This document shows, piece by piece, positions 45,620 through 57,421 of a stretch of 64,000 nt of DNA. The stretch lies in assembly GCF_021869535.1 (NCBI RefSeq), contig NW_026262712.1, positions 46,420,884 to 46,484,883 on the forward strand, given 5' to 3'. The notes beneath the pieces were generated by a model. That model was not told the origin of the DNA. It worked only from the letters and a program-made list of their open reading frames with translations, and made no database searches. Position 1 is the stretch's first letter; each line of letters opens with the position of its first letter. Position numbers and translations under genes: made by a program. The DNA is from Mytilus californianus (Eukaryota; Mollusca; Bivalvia; Mytilida; Mytilidae).

Positions 45620-46075
45620 CTTATAGATTTTGTTTTTTCAGGATTTTTCCCAATATGTTTAAGAAATCTGTAGTATAATTTTTGCTTGTAGATTTTATTT
45701 TGGGATTTTTCCCGAAATTGGTAAAAAAATCTATGCAGCAAGTGTGTGCTTGATAATAGATTTATATTTTCGGGATTTTTCCCGAAATGTGAAAAGAAAT
45801 TATTAGTCATGAGTTCTAGCATATACTTTGGGTTTTCAGGATAAATCCTGAAATATTTGAAGACATCTGTGTTATACATTTTGCACTTAGTTTATTTTTG
45901 TCGGGATTTTTCCCGAAATGTGTTTCAGATCTATTTGTCAAAACGCTTTGCCAACATATATGTTATAAATAATAATGTTGAAAATAATTTCGGGACATTT
46001 CCCGAATAAAGTTGTCAAATACATCTTTACCACAAATATTTTAAAACTTTCATATATTTTGGGAAATTTCCCAAA
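45620..46075. repeat. ~65-bp minisatellite with kappaB-like palindromes
   Basis: Seven units each contain a palindrome of the type TTCGGGANNTTTCCCGAA, centred near 45,645, 45,708, 45,778, 45,844, 45,909, 45,998 and 46,067. Versions include GGGATTTTTCCC, GGGACATTTCCC and GGGAAATTTCCC. Between them is AT-rich sequence with AAATCTRTAG-like phrases. A 96-codon minus frame (45,589-45,879) is the repeat read in frame. Confidence 0.8.
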
Positions 46076-47984
46076 AATTAAATGTAAGTTTTATCAATTA
46101 TATGAATAAAATCATGGAATATTGTAAAAATTGTGTGTTTCTTTATGAAATCTGCATTCATTTATGGTAAACATTGAAAAATATTATAAAAAGGAATAAA
46201 ATGGATTTTACTCTTTTAAAATAGAGTCAGTTGAAGGTAATTTTAAACTAAGTTTAGATGGAGCTACAGATAAGACGAACCTGTAGATGCAACAAACTAT
46301 CAGTTGACATGCAGTATTCCTCAATTATCGATTTATTTAATATAAACTGTCCTTTCAAATATTAACTCTCGTTTTGCGTTTAAAATAAGCATGAAATCAA
46401 ATGAATGTAGATGTAAGTATATTTATTATTATATAATGTTTAATCATTAGCACTCATTTTGTAAATTCAAAAAGTTAGCACATATAATTAGTAAAAAAAA
46501 TGTTCTTATGAAGCTAACAGTCAATAAAGATTTCTTTCGTTTTTGTAAGAGTTATAAAGGATGAATAAGTTCACTTTATCGACGAGTGAATTCTTAAAAA
46601 AATACAACTGTTGAAATCGGAGTACATTGATTAAAACGAGTAAAGTGATACCTAATTTTTAGGAAAGATTGTAGCCTGATGCATGGTACATATACTGAAG
46701 TCAAATGTTGAACTAATACTCCACTGTCCCAGATTAGATAGAGGGTTGTTCGAACACATGTTTTATCCCGCGACATGTATTTGTCTCGAGACAGGAACCT
46801 GAAGTTCAGGTGTTGAACTCAACGGTTGCCATCCATCATAATTATAAAAATAATTTGTTTTTGGTAATATCATTTAGTTAAGCTTAAATCGGGTAGATGT
46901 TTTTCTTTTTACGTTCTTGTTTATTGTTGAAGTCGGTACTGTGGCCTTAACTTGTTTACATCCTTGGACTTTGAAGATAATTGTCTCATTGGCACTTACA
47001 TCATTTCCACATTCTTATATAAGGCTAGTATAACACACGTAAAAATATAAAATAATGGCGAGTGATACTCGCAAAATTTTGGGCATATGAATTGGATTTA
47101 AATGTCTATTGTGAATATTGACATTCTCAGATCTGTACATTTTTGTACCAAGGTAAGAAATTATCAATCTTGTAGTATTTGGGGAGCCATGTTTGGCAAC
47201 ATTTTTGTTTGGTGATTTTTTTCGGAATTTTATTGAAAAACGTAACATGCTAACTTCTAGATGATTATTTTTATTATCCCAATCTGTTGTTAGGTTGCTG
47301 TTCCATTGATGTTAACCAAACGCCCACTTTTATTTGTATGTTTTATGAAATAGGTCAAAATTAAGTTTGAGTGATGTTTGAGAAAACATAAAAGAAACCG
47401 AAAAATTAATTCAGTGACCCTATACAATTTTTATATCGTAAAGATGATAATTTTAAAGCAATAAATAAATTTAAAAATATACAAATTTTGTGGAATCGCA
47501 ATTTAAAGATACATAAATACGCAGTTACGTCCTAAGCGGTAGTGCAAATTAGGGTTAGTTTCTCCTGAATTCCATAAGGCCAATTTTCAGAGAGTCTTCC
47601 AAACTTAACGAAAATTAATAGGATAACAGATTCGTGTGTGTACTATAAACATAGGTTCTATAAATATAAGCGCTTATTACTAGATTTGTAACAATTTCTA
47701 AATCCCAAGATGGCTCAAAATTTGGTAGACTTGATTAAATATTCACAAAAATAATTAAAAATAACGCTTTTTAACAAAAAGTAAAATAATCTGCAATGGA
47801 GTCGCTCATGGCCTTGACTAGCCTACAGACCTTATGCTCCATTTTTTTTACTGACTGGACACGATACTGCTTTTTATATCCATTCTATACTTTATTTTAT
47901 AAACTTTTAATTTTTTGTTGATGTTGTATTTTTTACATCTACGTAGTATTTATGTTCAGATCCAGTTCAGCTAGTTTTAAATGG
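46076..47984. other. No gene seen; one mussel-repeat fragment
   Basis: AT-rich. At about 46,935-47,020 GATAATTGTCTCATTGGCAC and ATCATTTCCACATTCTTATA form a decayed plus-strand end of the mussel repeat. Nothing else assignable. Confidence 0.4.
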
Positions 47985-48660
47985 GCACAGGCCGTTTGCG
48001 CTTTTTTACCTGAAACACGAAAGGACATTTGCGCTCCAAAACTATGGACACTTGCGCTTTTATCTTTGATACACCTAAACCAAATTGACCGGATATTATT
48101 TGTGCTTACCTGTAATCTTAATCTGAAATTTACCAAAGCCAAGGAAGATGTTCATACATTCTCTGAAAGTTATCCGGTACATACAACAACATTATATATC
48201 TTTGTGATTGCTCAAATTCAAAAGTCAATAAAACCACATAGTTACCTCATCAAAAGACAGTAATTGTATACTAGTATTACTTTTTTCTTTTTATTTACCA
48301 TGTTTACCGAATAAAATGTTATTTTTCAAATTTTCATAGACTTACTGAAATTAATTATTTTGCCTAAAAAATTGTGGTGGTCTAATTGATCTATGGGAAA
48401 GTAACCAAAAAAGAATCAAAGAGACAACATTTAGCTGTATATACATATATGAATGTGCTGTGTTTTAGATATTTCAAATGTTATGGTGATAAGCGCAAAT
48501 GTCCTATAGAAAAAGCGCAAATGCCATATAGAAAAAACGGAAATATCAATTAAAAAACGCAAATGTCCTATCAAAACACGTACGCAAATGTCCTATCAAA
48601 AAGCGCAAATGTCCCATCAAAAAGCGTAAATGTCCCATCAAAAAGCGCTCAAGTCCCTCG
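47985..48660. repeat. 21-24 bp minisatellite with inverted relatives
   Basis: At 48,490-48,660 about eight units of GCGCAAATGTCCTATCAAAA follow each other with small changes. At 47,990-48,062 the complement (GGACATTTGCGCT, GGACACTTGCGCTTTT) occurs three times in inverted orientation, so the whole may be one foldback element. The 67- and 103-codon frames at the left are not supported as genes. Confidence 0.65.
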
Positions 48661-49654
48661 CCGTTTTAAATCGTACAAAATTTTTACCAAAATTCATGAT
48701 ACGGTCCAATTACGCAATTGACATACTTGTTGAATTTTTAACAGTATATCACATGAATACTAATTTTCTTCGTCGTATACATCTTCTGAAATAAGGGTAC
48801 TTCTATGCACTTGACATCTTTATCTATATATATACTCCAAGACGTTCTTAATTGTTATTTGATATCCTGCATTTATCAATCTTTTCCATTAATTAAGATC
48901 AATATGCTGAAAGACCTCCTGCTGAATTTTTCAAATCTATCCTTTAGCATTCACCATAAAATCTTGGTGTAACGTAGATACACTAGATCGGACTAACGCC
49001 CTCATAGGTGTAACTTATTCATACGTCAAGAAATATAGGTCTTGATACTAGTTCAGTGCATGCAACAAGTGTGTCTGCAATAACCTCCAACTTGAAGGTA
49101 CATCTTCAAGGTAAAAGATGTCATTAGTAAAACACGTTTGTCTGTTTGCATTTACATGAGGGTCTGGATGGCGGTTAATAGCTTATAGCTTAATACTAAT
49201 TATTGTTTAACTACATTACAATCAAACCACGATCACAGCTAGGAATGGAATCACTTGGAAGACCATTTATTGTAGAGACTTAAATTATACTCATGAACTA
49301 CATAAATTTTTAGGAAAAAGGGAACTTTTGAATTATTGAAAAGGAATTGATTTAACGCCCTATTAAGAATGGACCTATTCTTGTTTTGATAACTGTTAGG
49401 TTGTAAATATTTGATCTTTATATCACTATTTTTACATAATTTTTTCGCCATTCCGTTCTTTCAGTCAATATTCTACCTTACGAAAATTTGTAAATTATTC
49501 TAAGACTTTGGTATATGTGACGTTTAATATCCTTAGCTTACACTTTTCATATTATACCATGTTTCTACTCATCAAAATCGGAATGTAAATGGCTCCGAAC
49601 GATTATGCCTCTTGTTATCTTACACTATGTCTTACTAAATTGTTCTTTGAACAT
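48661..49654. other. No gene seen
   Basis: AT-rich sequence without assignable features. Confidence 0.4.
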
Positions 49655-49822
49655 GCCTGCCAGGCGAGGATCCAGCCATTTTGATTTTTAAACCCCCGGA
49701 ACACCACGAAATGTTCACATAATTAAAAATTAAAATTAAAAAAATGATAAAAAAAATGAAAAAGGAGGGGGGTTCCAACCCCGAACCCCCTTTTTCCCTT
49801 TTGGATCCGTCATTGCCTTCTG
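49655..49822. mobile_element. hAT-like MITE, diverged
   Basis: Left GGCGAGGATCCAGCCATTTT and right TTGGATCCGTCATTGCC resemble the ends of the hAT-like MITEs in inverted form, around a G-rich/C-rich interior (GAGGGGGGTTCCAACCCC). Ends and flanks are not clean. Confidence 0.4.
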
Positions 49823-49909
49823 AAATTAGAAACGGATACGCCAATAGAAACAAGTGACTTTCCATTCCATAAAAATTTGTATACGGACTTTGTTCAATTG
49901 ATTTTAAAA

Positions 49910-50320
49910 TACCATGTGAGAAAGTCTTGTTGTAGTACGAAATTACCATTGATTTTCAAGCAAATACCTTGTTGAGAAAGTCCTGTTGAATTACGAAACT
50001 ACCATTGATTTTCAAGCAAATACTTTGTTGATTGTCCTGTTGAATTACGAAATTACCATTGATTTTTCAAGCAAGTACCATGTTAAGAAAGTCCTGTTGA
50101 ATTACGAAACTACCATTGATTTTCAAGCAACTACCATGTTAAGAGTCCTGTTGAATTACGAAACTACCATTGATTTTCAAGCAACTACCATGTTGAGAGT
50201 CCTGTTGAATTACGAAATTACCATTGATTTTCAAGCAAGTACCATGTTGAGAAAGTCCTGTTGAAGTACGAAATTACCATTGATTTTCAAGCAAATATCA
50301 TGTTCAAAAAGTCCTGAAAA
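49910..50320. repeat. ~54-bp minisatellite
   Basis: About eight units of GAAAGTCCTGTTGAATTACG, AAACTACCATTGATTTTCAA, GCAAATACCATGTT with 52-56 bp spacing. The 92-codon plus frame (LNYETTIDFQA-type) is a translation of it. Confidence 0.85.
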
Positions 50321-50394
50321 TTAACGGAAATGAAGAACATCCAATTGAGACCCTCATCTATATTTTTAACTGGCGTACAAGCTTTATTTTCATC

Positions 50395-51070
50395 TTAACG
50401 AGGGTCTCCATTAGATGGTCTTTATTTTCGTTTTCTTTATTTGTTTGCCACTTTTCTCTATAATAATTCTTTATTTGTTTTGTCCATTATTCTCTATTCT
50501 ATCTATTATCCTTTATGGGTGGATTTTACATAGATAAATAAAATCGTATAATATAAGCAAAATGAGGATGTTAAATTTGATGTATGCCTTTTTGTGCTTC
50601 TTCGTTACATTTGTTTGTTTTTATAGTGATTAAGATGATAATACAATTTTGACTGCTGTACCCCTATTTTTGACATTTTTACCTATTGTGTCTGTTTGTT
50701 TTGTTCACGCATCGTTGTCAATATAATGGAATTTGATGCGACTGTTATACAAGTGAGAGGTTTAGCTAGCTATAAAACCAGGTTCAATCCACCATTTTCT
50801 ACATAAGAAAATGCCTGTACAAGTCAGGAATATGACAGTTGTTATCCATTCGTTTGATGTGTTTGAACTTTTGATTTTGCCATTTGATTGGGGACTTTCC
50901 TTTTTGAATTGTCCTCGGAGTTCAGTATTTTTGTGATTTTACTTCTTATTATCTTAGCATTCAATTATTCTGTATTTTTATCTTTTGGCTTCTTGTTCTC
51001 TATTTTTCTTGTTTTTGCTCATTTTCGATAGAATTGGCCATTATTCTTATTTGGATTTTGTTTAAAGAAC
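50395..51070. repeat. ATTCT-rich tandem repeat and mussel repeat
   Basis: TTATTTGTTTGCC and ATTATTCTCTATTCT phrases at 50,430-50,515 and a looser version at 50,945-51,065 are the family of 6,430. Between them, 50,700-50,955 is a mussel repeat I recognise (CAAGTGAGAGGTTTAGCTAG, CTATAAAACCAGGTTCAATC, TGCCATTTGATTGGGGACTT). Confidence 0.6.
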
Positions 51071-53556
51071 GTTATTTTGTTTTTTAAAATTTTGATTATA
51101 ATGCAACAACTATTTTTTTATATATTTAAAAAAAATGTTTTATAATTAAACAAAATATAAAAAAAAACCCGACACCATCTCCACTTTACCAACATGTAAT
51201 TAAGCATGAAGAAGATAAAGCATGATAAGTTCTTCGTGAAATATTTGTCTTTTTTTTGTGGAAAATTCTACTAAAATTACGTTTAGCAGTTAAAACATTT
51301 CGCCGCCTTGTGCATGTAAATGGTATATTTTATCATTATTGAGCAGAAAAGAAATTGACGTACTTGTCTTAAATACATTAACTGACATACCATAAAAATC
51401 ATTGCAATCATTCAGTCTTTAATCATCATTTTGTCATAAGACAAGACATACATTTTTTATGTGGTTTCAAATATAAGTGAGTACATGTAATCATCTATAA
51501 ACAATATTTTATACATTAATAATTACTGTCATTTTAAAATTTGTTTAAGTTAAAGGGACATGAGCTGTCAAATTCATGCTCACCGATTCGACTCAAATTC
51601 TCATATTTGATTTATAACATACTAAAACGTATATTCAAATTACAATAAGGCTGAAATGAACAGTTAACAAGGCGTGTACTCGATAATATATATCAGCATT
51701 TCGTGTGTATTTTAGTCTAGACGCCATCTAATTAACCATCGAGATAACCTCCGAAGACTGCCGACAGTCACATAACCCGATATAAACACATAATTATAAA
51801 TAGATAGCGACTTTTCTATAGGTCTGTTTGATTTGTTATTTTGATATTTACGGGTTTAAAAAATAAGTGAATCATCGTTTTTACTATGTCTCAGAATGAT
51901 TTTTTCGTGGATCGAATCAGTCAACGAAACGGTTCGTGTTTGTTTCACTTTCAATATTGACATTCTTTTCCTTTTAATGGATGAACACAACTAATAAATG
52001 CGTTGTTTCTTTGCTTACTTTGTCAAAATTAAACCAAATTGGCTGCTAAAAACGAATTATTATTTCATTATTTCACTTTTATTGATGATTGATCGAAAAA
52101 AATCATATTCTAATGTTTTCATATGTCGTAGCTAATGCCCCTTCAAGTCCGGTGTGGCTATAGCGGATAAAACGGAAATGTTCAATTACTCTTCTTCAAT
52201 ACGCGTCTCAAAATAAGTCAATAATGTATGAAAGACAGAAACGATATCTGAATTAACTTTTTGCGTTCTGTTTACTTCATAAGTAATTAATAAAGGCTGG
52301 ACAATATTATAATTTGATTTGACAATCACCAAATGCAGTGATATGAATGAGTTGACACACAAGAGATAGATATTCAACAATTTTGGAAAAGAGTTATATT
52401 TATTACCAATTACATAGAAAACTTGATCTTTTTTATTTATTATATTTGGATCCCATGCTAATGATAATTATCTTGAGGAACAACTTTAAAAACATTCATT
52501 TTTATATGGCAATTAATATTATACTTAGCAACACAAAAACGCAGCGTATCTTTGCAGATCCAGTTTTCATTTATTTTCATATGTTTAATTAATTTTGTTT
52601 ATTAACAAAATTTAAGCATCCAATGGAAATATATTAACAGCTGATGGAGAAAATTACAACTTTTAAAACGTGACCACAGCTTTTAACTAAAAAAAGTCGA
52701 AAATCGAAAGTCCATGTTTCATTATTTGTTCACGATGTCTGTTTGGTAGTAACATGACTTGAACACAATCACTTTATTTACGTTCTTTCCTTTTGAAAAC
52801 TTTCAATTGGCTTCAATTTAAAATTCAAATGTTTAACAATAAAGTTTTGGGTTAAAAAAAAAAAGATTTCTTGACCGATCTTAAAATTTGATTTTCTGAA
52901 AATTCGTAATATCCGGAGAATTAGATTTACAATGTGCTTACTAAAAAATCCGACCTCAAACGTTTAAACATAAATTGGCTTTTTTTTATTTAAAAGAATA
53001 TAATTGCGTTTCTTTTGTCACTCAGTGTATTAACTACGAAGGCAATACTTACCATAATGTAATAGCAATAAGTTATTTTTTTCTCAATTCAGTCTTTGAA
53101 ATCTAGTAGTGTATGCATTGCTGTATTACTTTCGAATCAGAAACGATTTGATTATAGATTGATCCATATATTTATGTGATTGCAATTTTTTTTTATTTTG
53201 TCTTTTGTAAATGCAAAATCGCAAATTGCAATAAAACAAAAGTGTTACAAGACACCAAGTGGGACAATAAAAAACAAAAATTTGAAGAAAGTCCGCAACA
53301 ATAGAAAACAAAAACTAACAACACCAATAGAAAACAAAAACTACCAACTGTTCACGAAAGACAGCGCAAACAACTGACGATTGTGTAAAAAAAAAATGAT
53401 CGTAAAGGCTCCTGAAGAGTTCGCAATTCCTATTAAATAGTCACATTCATTCACTATTCATGTCATCTGTCCCTTCTTTCTTCCATAATGATTTTTGTAA
53501 TTTCGTCCAGATTTTTGTCACTCAACATTAAATCAAGAAATGTTTATTGAACATGT
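51071..53556. other. No gene seen
   Basis: AT-rich. A 24-codon frame at 51,886 (MSQNDFFVDRISQRNG...) has no splice support. Other frames of 61-69 codons are low-complexity. Confidence 0.4.
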
Positions 53557-53587
53557 ATTGTGTAAAATAATGGACGTTGACATCCTT

Positions 53588-53779
53588 ATTGTAGATGTTA
53601 TGTAGTAGGTTCGTGTGCTGATGGTTTATTCCTTCTGGACCCTTACTCTCAACAGAAGAATGTCTCTGCGAGAGGTGGTGCTGGGTCTTTACATGATGGG
53701 GGAAACTAGCTGTTTGCAATGCCTTTAATAGTGTATGGCATTGCTGCCGATGTAGAGGCAGGCCGGGATCGACTGACAC
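53588..53779 (-). CDS. Reading frame in left arm, unrecognised
   Basis: The frame reads SVDPGLPLHRQQCHTLLKAL, QTASFPHHVK, then HSSVESKGPEGINHQHTNL and stays open to 53,528. It shares about 80% of residues with the right-arm frame. A second overlapping frame (SRPASTSAAMPYTIKGIANS) has a stop in this arm but not in the right arm. An acceptor-like TTTATAG precedes it. No family recognised; it may be a captured exon or non-coding repeat sequence. Confidence 0.25.
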
Positions 53780-54465
53780 CTATAAATTTTAAAATTCAAA
53801 CTTTTTTTAATAAAATAGATAAAAAAATTTAAAAAAATACACCGCAGTTAAAAACAACAATAAAGTAAAACAAATATTTTCAATTATTTCCCTAATAGAA
53901 AACAAAAAAAAAATTGATAAACTTTATTTATGTCAAATATCTGTCACGGATATCTAGGGAACGGATTAATATAAGTTAAAAGCTTGTTTACGGATCCTCT
54001 TAATTATTCAATTGTATTAATATGTTAATGCCAAATTTTGTACGTTATTGAACTTGAATTTAATTAATAAAATATGTTTACACTAATATCTGTCACAATA
54101 TAGATATCCGTGACAGATATTTGACATAAATTTTGGACATAGATGACGTTACAATTATTAATTCAATTTTGATTCCCTTCCGGAGTAAAAATTCTGCTTT
54201 GAGACGTCAAAGTTTGAATTTTGAAATTTATAGGTAAGTCATGATTTTAAAATTATTAAGATTTAAAGTAAAATATTTTTAAACAAGTTTAACTAGAATA
54301 AAGATAATAAATAGTAATCATAAATAAAGTTGATCAAATCCTTTTGTTTTCTATTAGGGAAATAATTGAAAATATTTGTTTTACTTTATTGTTGTTTGTA
54401 ACTGCTTTGTATTCTTTTTGTTTTTATTTATTTTATTAAAAAAGTTTGAATTTTAAAATTTAAAG

Positions 54466-54654
54466 GTGTCAGTCGATCCCGGCCTGCCTCTACATCGGCA
54501 GCAATGCCATACACCATTAAAGGCATTGCAAACAGCTATTTTCCCCCATCATGTAAAGAACCAGGACCAACTCTCACAGAGTCATTCTTCTGTTGATAGT
54601 ATGGGTCCAGAAGGAATAACCCATCAGCACACCAACCTACATTGTACTACATAA
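54466..54654 (+). CDS. Reading frame in right arm, unrecognised
   Basis: The mirror of the left-arm frame: SVDPGLPLHRQQCHTPLKAL, QTAIFPHHVKNQ, HSSVDSMGPEGITHQHTNL, then a stop. Most differences between arms in this frame change residues, while several are silent in the overlapping SRPASTSAAMPYTIKGIANS frame, so the real frame (if any) is uncertain. Confidence 0.25.
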   Translation: MSVDPGLPLHRQQCHTPLKALQTAIFPHHVKNQDQLSQSHSSVDSMGPEGITHQHTNLHCTT

Positions 54655-54697
54655 CATCTACAATACGGATATCAACGTTCATTATTTTACACAACAT

Positions 54698-55167
54698 ATC
54701 TCTTTAATGGTGATGTTTTGGAAGTACTAAACTTGACTTTTTCTAGTATCAAACGTTTTTGAAGGACACTAGATGTACGTAATTGAAATTTCATCATCAA
54801 TAGAATCAATTGAATAGTTGTAATACGCTCATAAAGTTAAAGTTTTGTTATCACTTTGTCAATCTTTTCGATGTCAATAATATCTGACCTTGCTCAGAGC
54901 ATGTAATCGTTATAACAAGCGAGTAATGCACTTCCGAATACAAACCTGAAATATCTAGAAATTTAATCTGATTAAAATTATATAATATGCCATAATCAAC
55001 AGTACATGCGTTTCACCATCTTCTAAATTGCTTTTGGAACTGCTATTAATGATAAACATATTGTTCCCTTGCGTAATTAAAAGGATTCGAACTTAATCTG
55101 TTGAGACACCAATACAAAACCGCCTACGATATGTCTAACACCATTAGCCAGCGAGCATGCATTACTC
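54698..55167. other. No gene; upstream region of the ASB-type gene
   Basis: AT-rich, no assignable element. Confidence 0.4.
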
Positions 55168-55176
55168 TATATAAAA
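55168..55176 (+). promoter_or_regulatory. Putative TATA box
   Basis: TATATAAAA lies about 30 bp upstream of a possible start near 55,198-55,205, which is followed by a consensus donor at 55,255. Assigned to the ankyrin/SOCS gene by position only. Confidence 0.4.
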
Positions 55177-55199
55177 TATAGCTTTCGTTTATCGGTTAA

Positions 55200-55255
55200 G
55201 CCTTTACTTGTCGATTAAATCTTAGGTTGTAATACAGTATATACCATACATGATG
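55200..55255 (+). other. Putative 5' UTR exon of the ASB-type gene
   Basis: Ends ACATGATG|GTAAGT, a consensus donor. Joined to the acceptor at 57,375 the two ATGs would open a short upstream frame out of phase with the main protein, and TGA precedes the main frame, so translation would use the ATG at 57,422. Exon pairing is inferred. Confidence 0.35.
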
Positions 55256-55415
55256 GTAAGTTGCTTACGTTTGTAGTTAATGATATATATGTGCATGTAA
55301 TTCTTATCTCAATATTGACGTGTTAAAGATAGAATTGCATTGCTTCTGTTATATTTATTCACAACTTGTATAGACTCAGGATGATTTAGAGTATGGCATA
55401 TTATATACTAGATAC

Positions 55416-56807
55416 ATGTCTTTTGTCGACTTTATGTTGCCCTCCAGATGTCTTTCGTTGAAAACTGTATGTTGCCCTCCAGATGTCTTTTGTTGAAAAC
55501 TGTATGTTGCCATCCAGATGTCTTTTGTTAAAAACTGTATGTTGCCCTCCAGATGTCATTTGTCGACGACTGTATGTTGCCCTCCAGATGTCTTTTGTCG
55601 GAGACTGTATGTTTCCCTCCAGGTGTCATTTGTCGTCGACTGTATGTTGCCCTCCAGTTGTTTTTGTCGACGATTTTATGTTGCCCTCCAGATGTCTTTT
55701 GCCGACGACTGTATTTTGCCCTCCAGATGTCTTTTGTCGACGACTGTGTGTTTTCACCAGTTGTCTTTTGTCGACGACTGTATGTTGCCCTCCATACGTT
55801 TTTGTTGACGACTGTATGTTGCCCGCTAGATTTCTATTGTCGAAGACTGTATGTTGCCCTCCAGATGTCATATGTCGATGACTGTATGTTGCTCTTCAGA
55901 TTTCATTTGTCGACGACTGTATGTTGCCCTTTAGATATCATTTGTCGAAGACTGCATATTGCCCCCCAGTTGTCTTTTGTCGAAGACTGTATCCGACCCT
56001 CCAGATATCTTTTGTCGACGACTGTATGTTGCCTTCCAGATGTCTTTTGTTGAAGACTGTATGTGTTCACCGGATGTCTTTTGTCGACGACTGTATGTTG
56101 CCCTCCAGATGTCATATGTCGATGACTGTATGTTGCCCTTCGGATTTCATTTGTCGACGACTGTATGTTGCCCTTTAGATATCATTTGTCGAAGACTGAA
56201 TGTTGCCCTCCAGATGTCTTTTGTCGAAGACTGTATGTTGTCCTCTAGATGTCTTTTGTTGAATACTGTATGTTGCCCTCTAGATGTCTTTTGTCGACGA
56301 CTGTATGTTGCCCTTTAGATGTCATTTGTCGACGGCTGTGTGTTGTTTCTAGATTTCATTTGTCGAAGACTGTGTGTTGCCCTCCAGTTTTCTTTTGTCG
56401 ACGACTGTATGTTGCCCTCTAGATGTCTTTTGTCGAAGACTGTATGTTGCCCTTCAGATGTCTTTTGTCGGAGACTGTATGTTACCCATCCAAGTTGTCT
56501 TTTGTCGTCAACCGTATGTTGCCCTTCAGATGTCTTTTGTCGAAGACCGTATGTTTTTTTCACGATGTCTTTTGTCGACGACTGTACTGCCCTCCATATG
56601 TCTTTGTCGAAGACTGTATGTTACCTTCCAAATGTCATTTGTCGACGACTGTATGCTGCCCTTCATATATCATTCGTCGGAGACTGTAATGTTGCCCATC
56701 CAGATATCTTTTGTAAGAGACTGTGTGTTGATCTCCAAATTTCTGTGACGAAGACTGTATGTTGCCTATCCAAATTTCTTTTGTCGGAGACTGTGTGTTG
56801 CCCTCCA
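55416..56807 (+). repeat. 35-bp minisatellite, ~40 copies
   Basis: The unit is ATGTCTTTTGTCGACGACTG followed by TATGTTGCCCTCCAG. Period 35 is steady over 1.39 kb with point changes and occasional one-base indels. Since 35 is not a multiple of 3, each reading frame cycles through all phases of the unit every 105 nt; long stretches are free of stops in all three plus frames (up to 183 codons) and in parts of the minus strand. These peptides (MSFVDDCMLPSRCLLSTTVC-type) are most simply by-products of the repeat. It fills most of the inferred intron upstream of the ankyrin exon. Confidence 0.95.
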
Positions 56808-57375
56808 ATATTGTTAATTTTAAGAACAAATTTAACTGCTTTGCATCTTAAAAACGTGGAAGACCTTTGATAGATAAAAATAACACAAACTTGAGAAATG
56901 TTCATGTGATATTTATATTTTGAATTTGAAATAAATAAGACAACGGTTTGTTACTTGTTGAGATGATCTTTATAATCAACAATAATATTTTCAAACGTTA
57001 TAATTTATATAATTTTACATTATAGGATTTTCTGATGAAAAGATAAAAAGAAAGTTATTCATACGAATTAGTACAACTACCGGAATACAAATACACATAT
57101 TTTCTGTTAAATAATGGTCAAGATTGGATATGTTACATATTCTATACATATAATTGTATAATGGTTTTAAAGACACTACTGTTGTGTTAATTTAAATATC
57201 GTAACATGTTCGATTTTTGCAAACTTAAAATTACCCAAATATTTTACTCACACTGATTTCTTTGCGCAATTAACCTCATCATATGACATTTATTATAAAC
57301 ATAAACCTATCTTAATTTACAAAGAAAGTAAACACAACTGAATATTTGTTTAGACATAGTTCTCTTTTCTTGTAG
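56808..57375. other. Inferred intron 3' part, no other feature
   Basis: AT-rich, ending in a good acceptor, TTCTCTTTTCTTGTAG, at 57,375. Confidence 0.4.
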
Positions 57376-57421
57376 GAAAAAAGAATACCATCCTCATCAC
57401 GATCAATTGAGAAAAACGAAA

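Larger units (their letters stand above)
53557..54697. repeat. 1.14-kb inverted repeat with nested palindrome and mirrored reading frames
   Basis: Left arm 53,557-53,908 and right arm 54,341-54,697 are inverted copies with perhaps 10% differences; the outermost shared phrase is TGTGTAAAATAATG.ACGTTG. In the spacer, 53,927-53,955 and 54,102-54,130 are perfect 29-bp inverted copies beginning TTTATGTCAAATATCTGTCA. Each arm carries the frame SVDPGLPLHRQQCHT (minus in the left arm, plus in the right). Confidence 0.85.

Noticed and set aside
49635-49949. 104-codon minus frame with a hydrophobic segment
   Set aside because: Runs through a MITE and an A/T-rich stretch; the hydrophobic part is translated poly(A/T).
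55483-56870. Several overlapping plus-strand frames of 85-183 codons (Cys-rich) as protein genes
   Set aside because: All are translations of the 35-bp minisatellite, present in three frames at once and without splice or start context.
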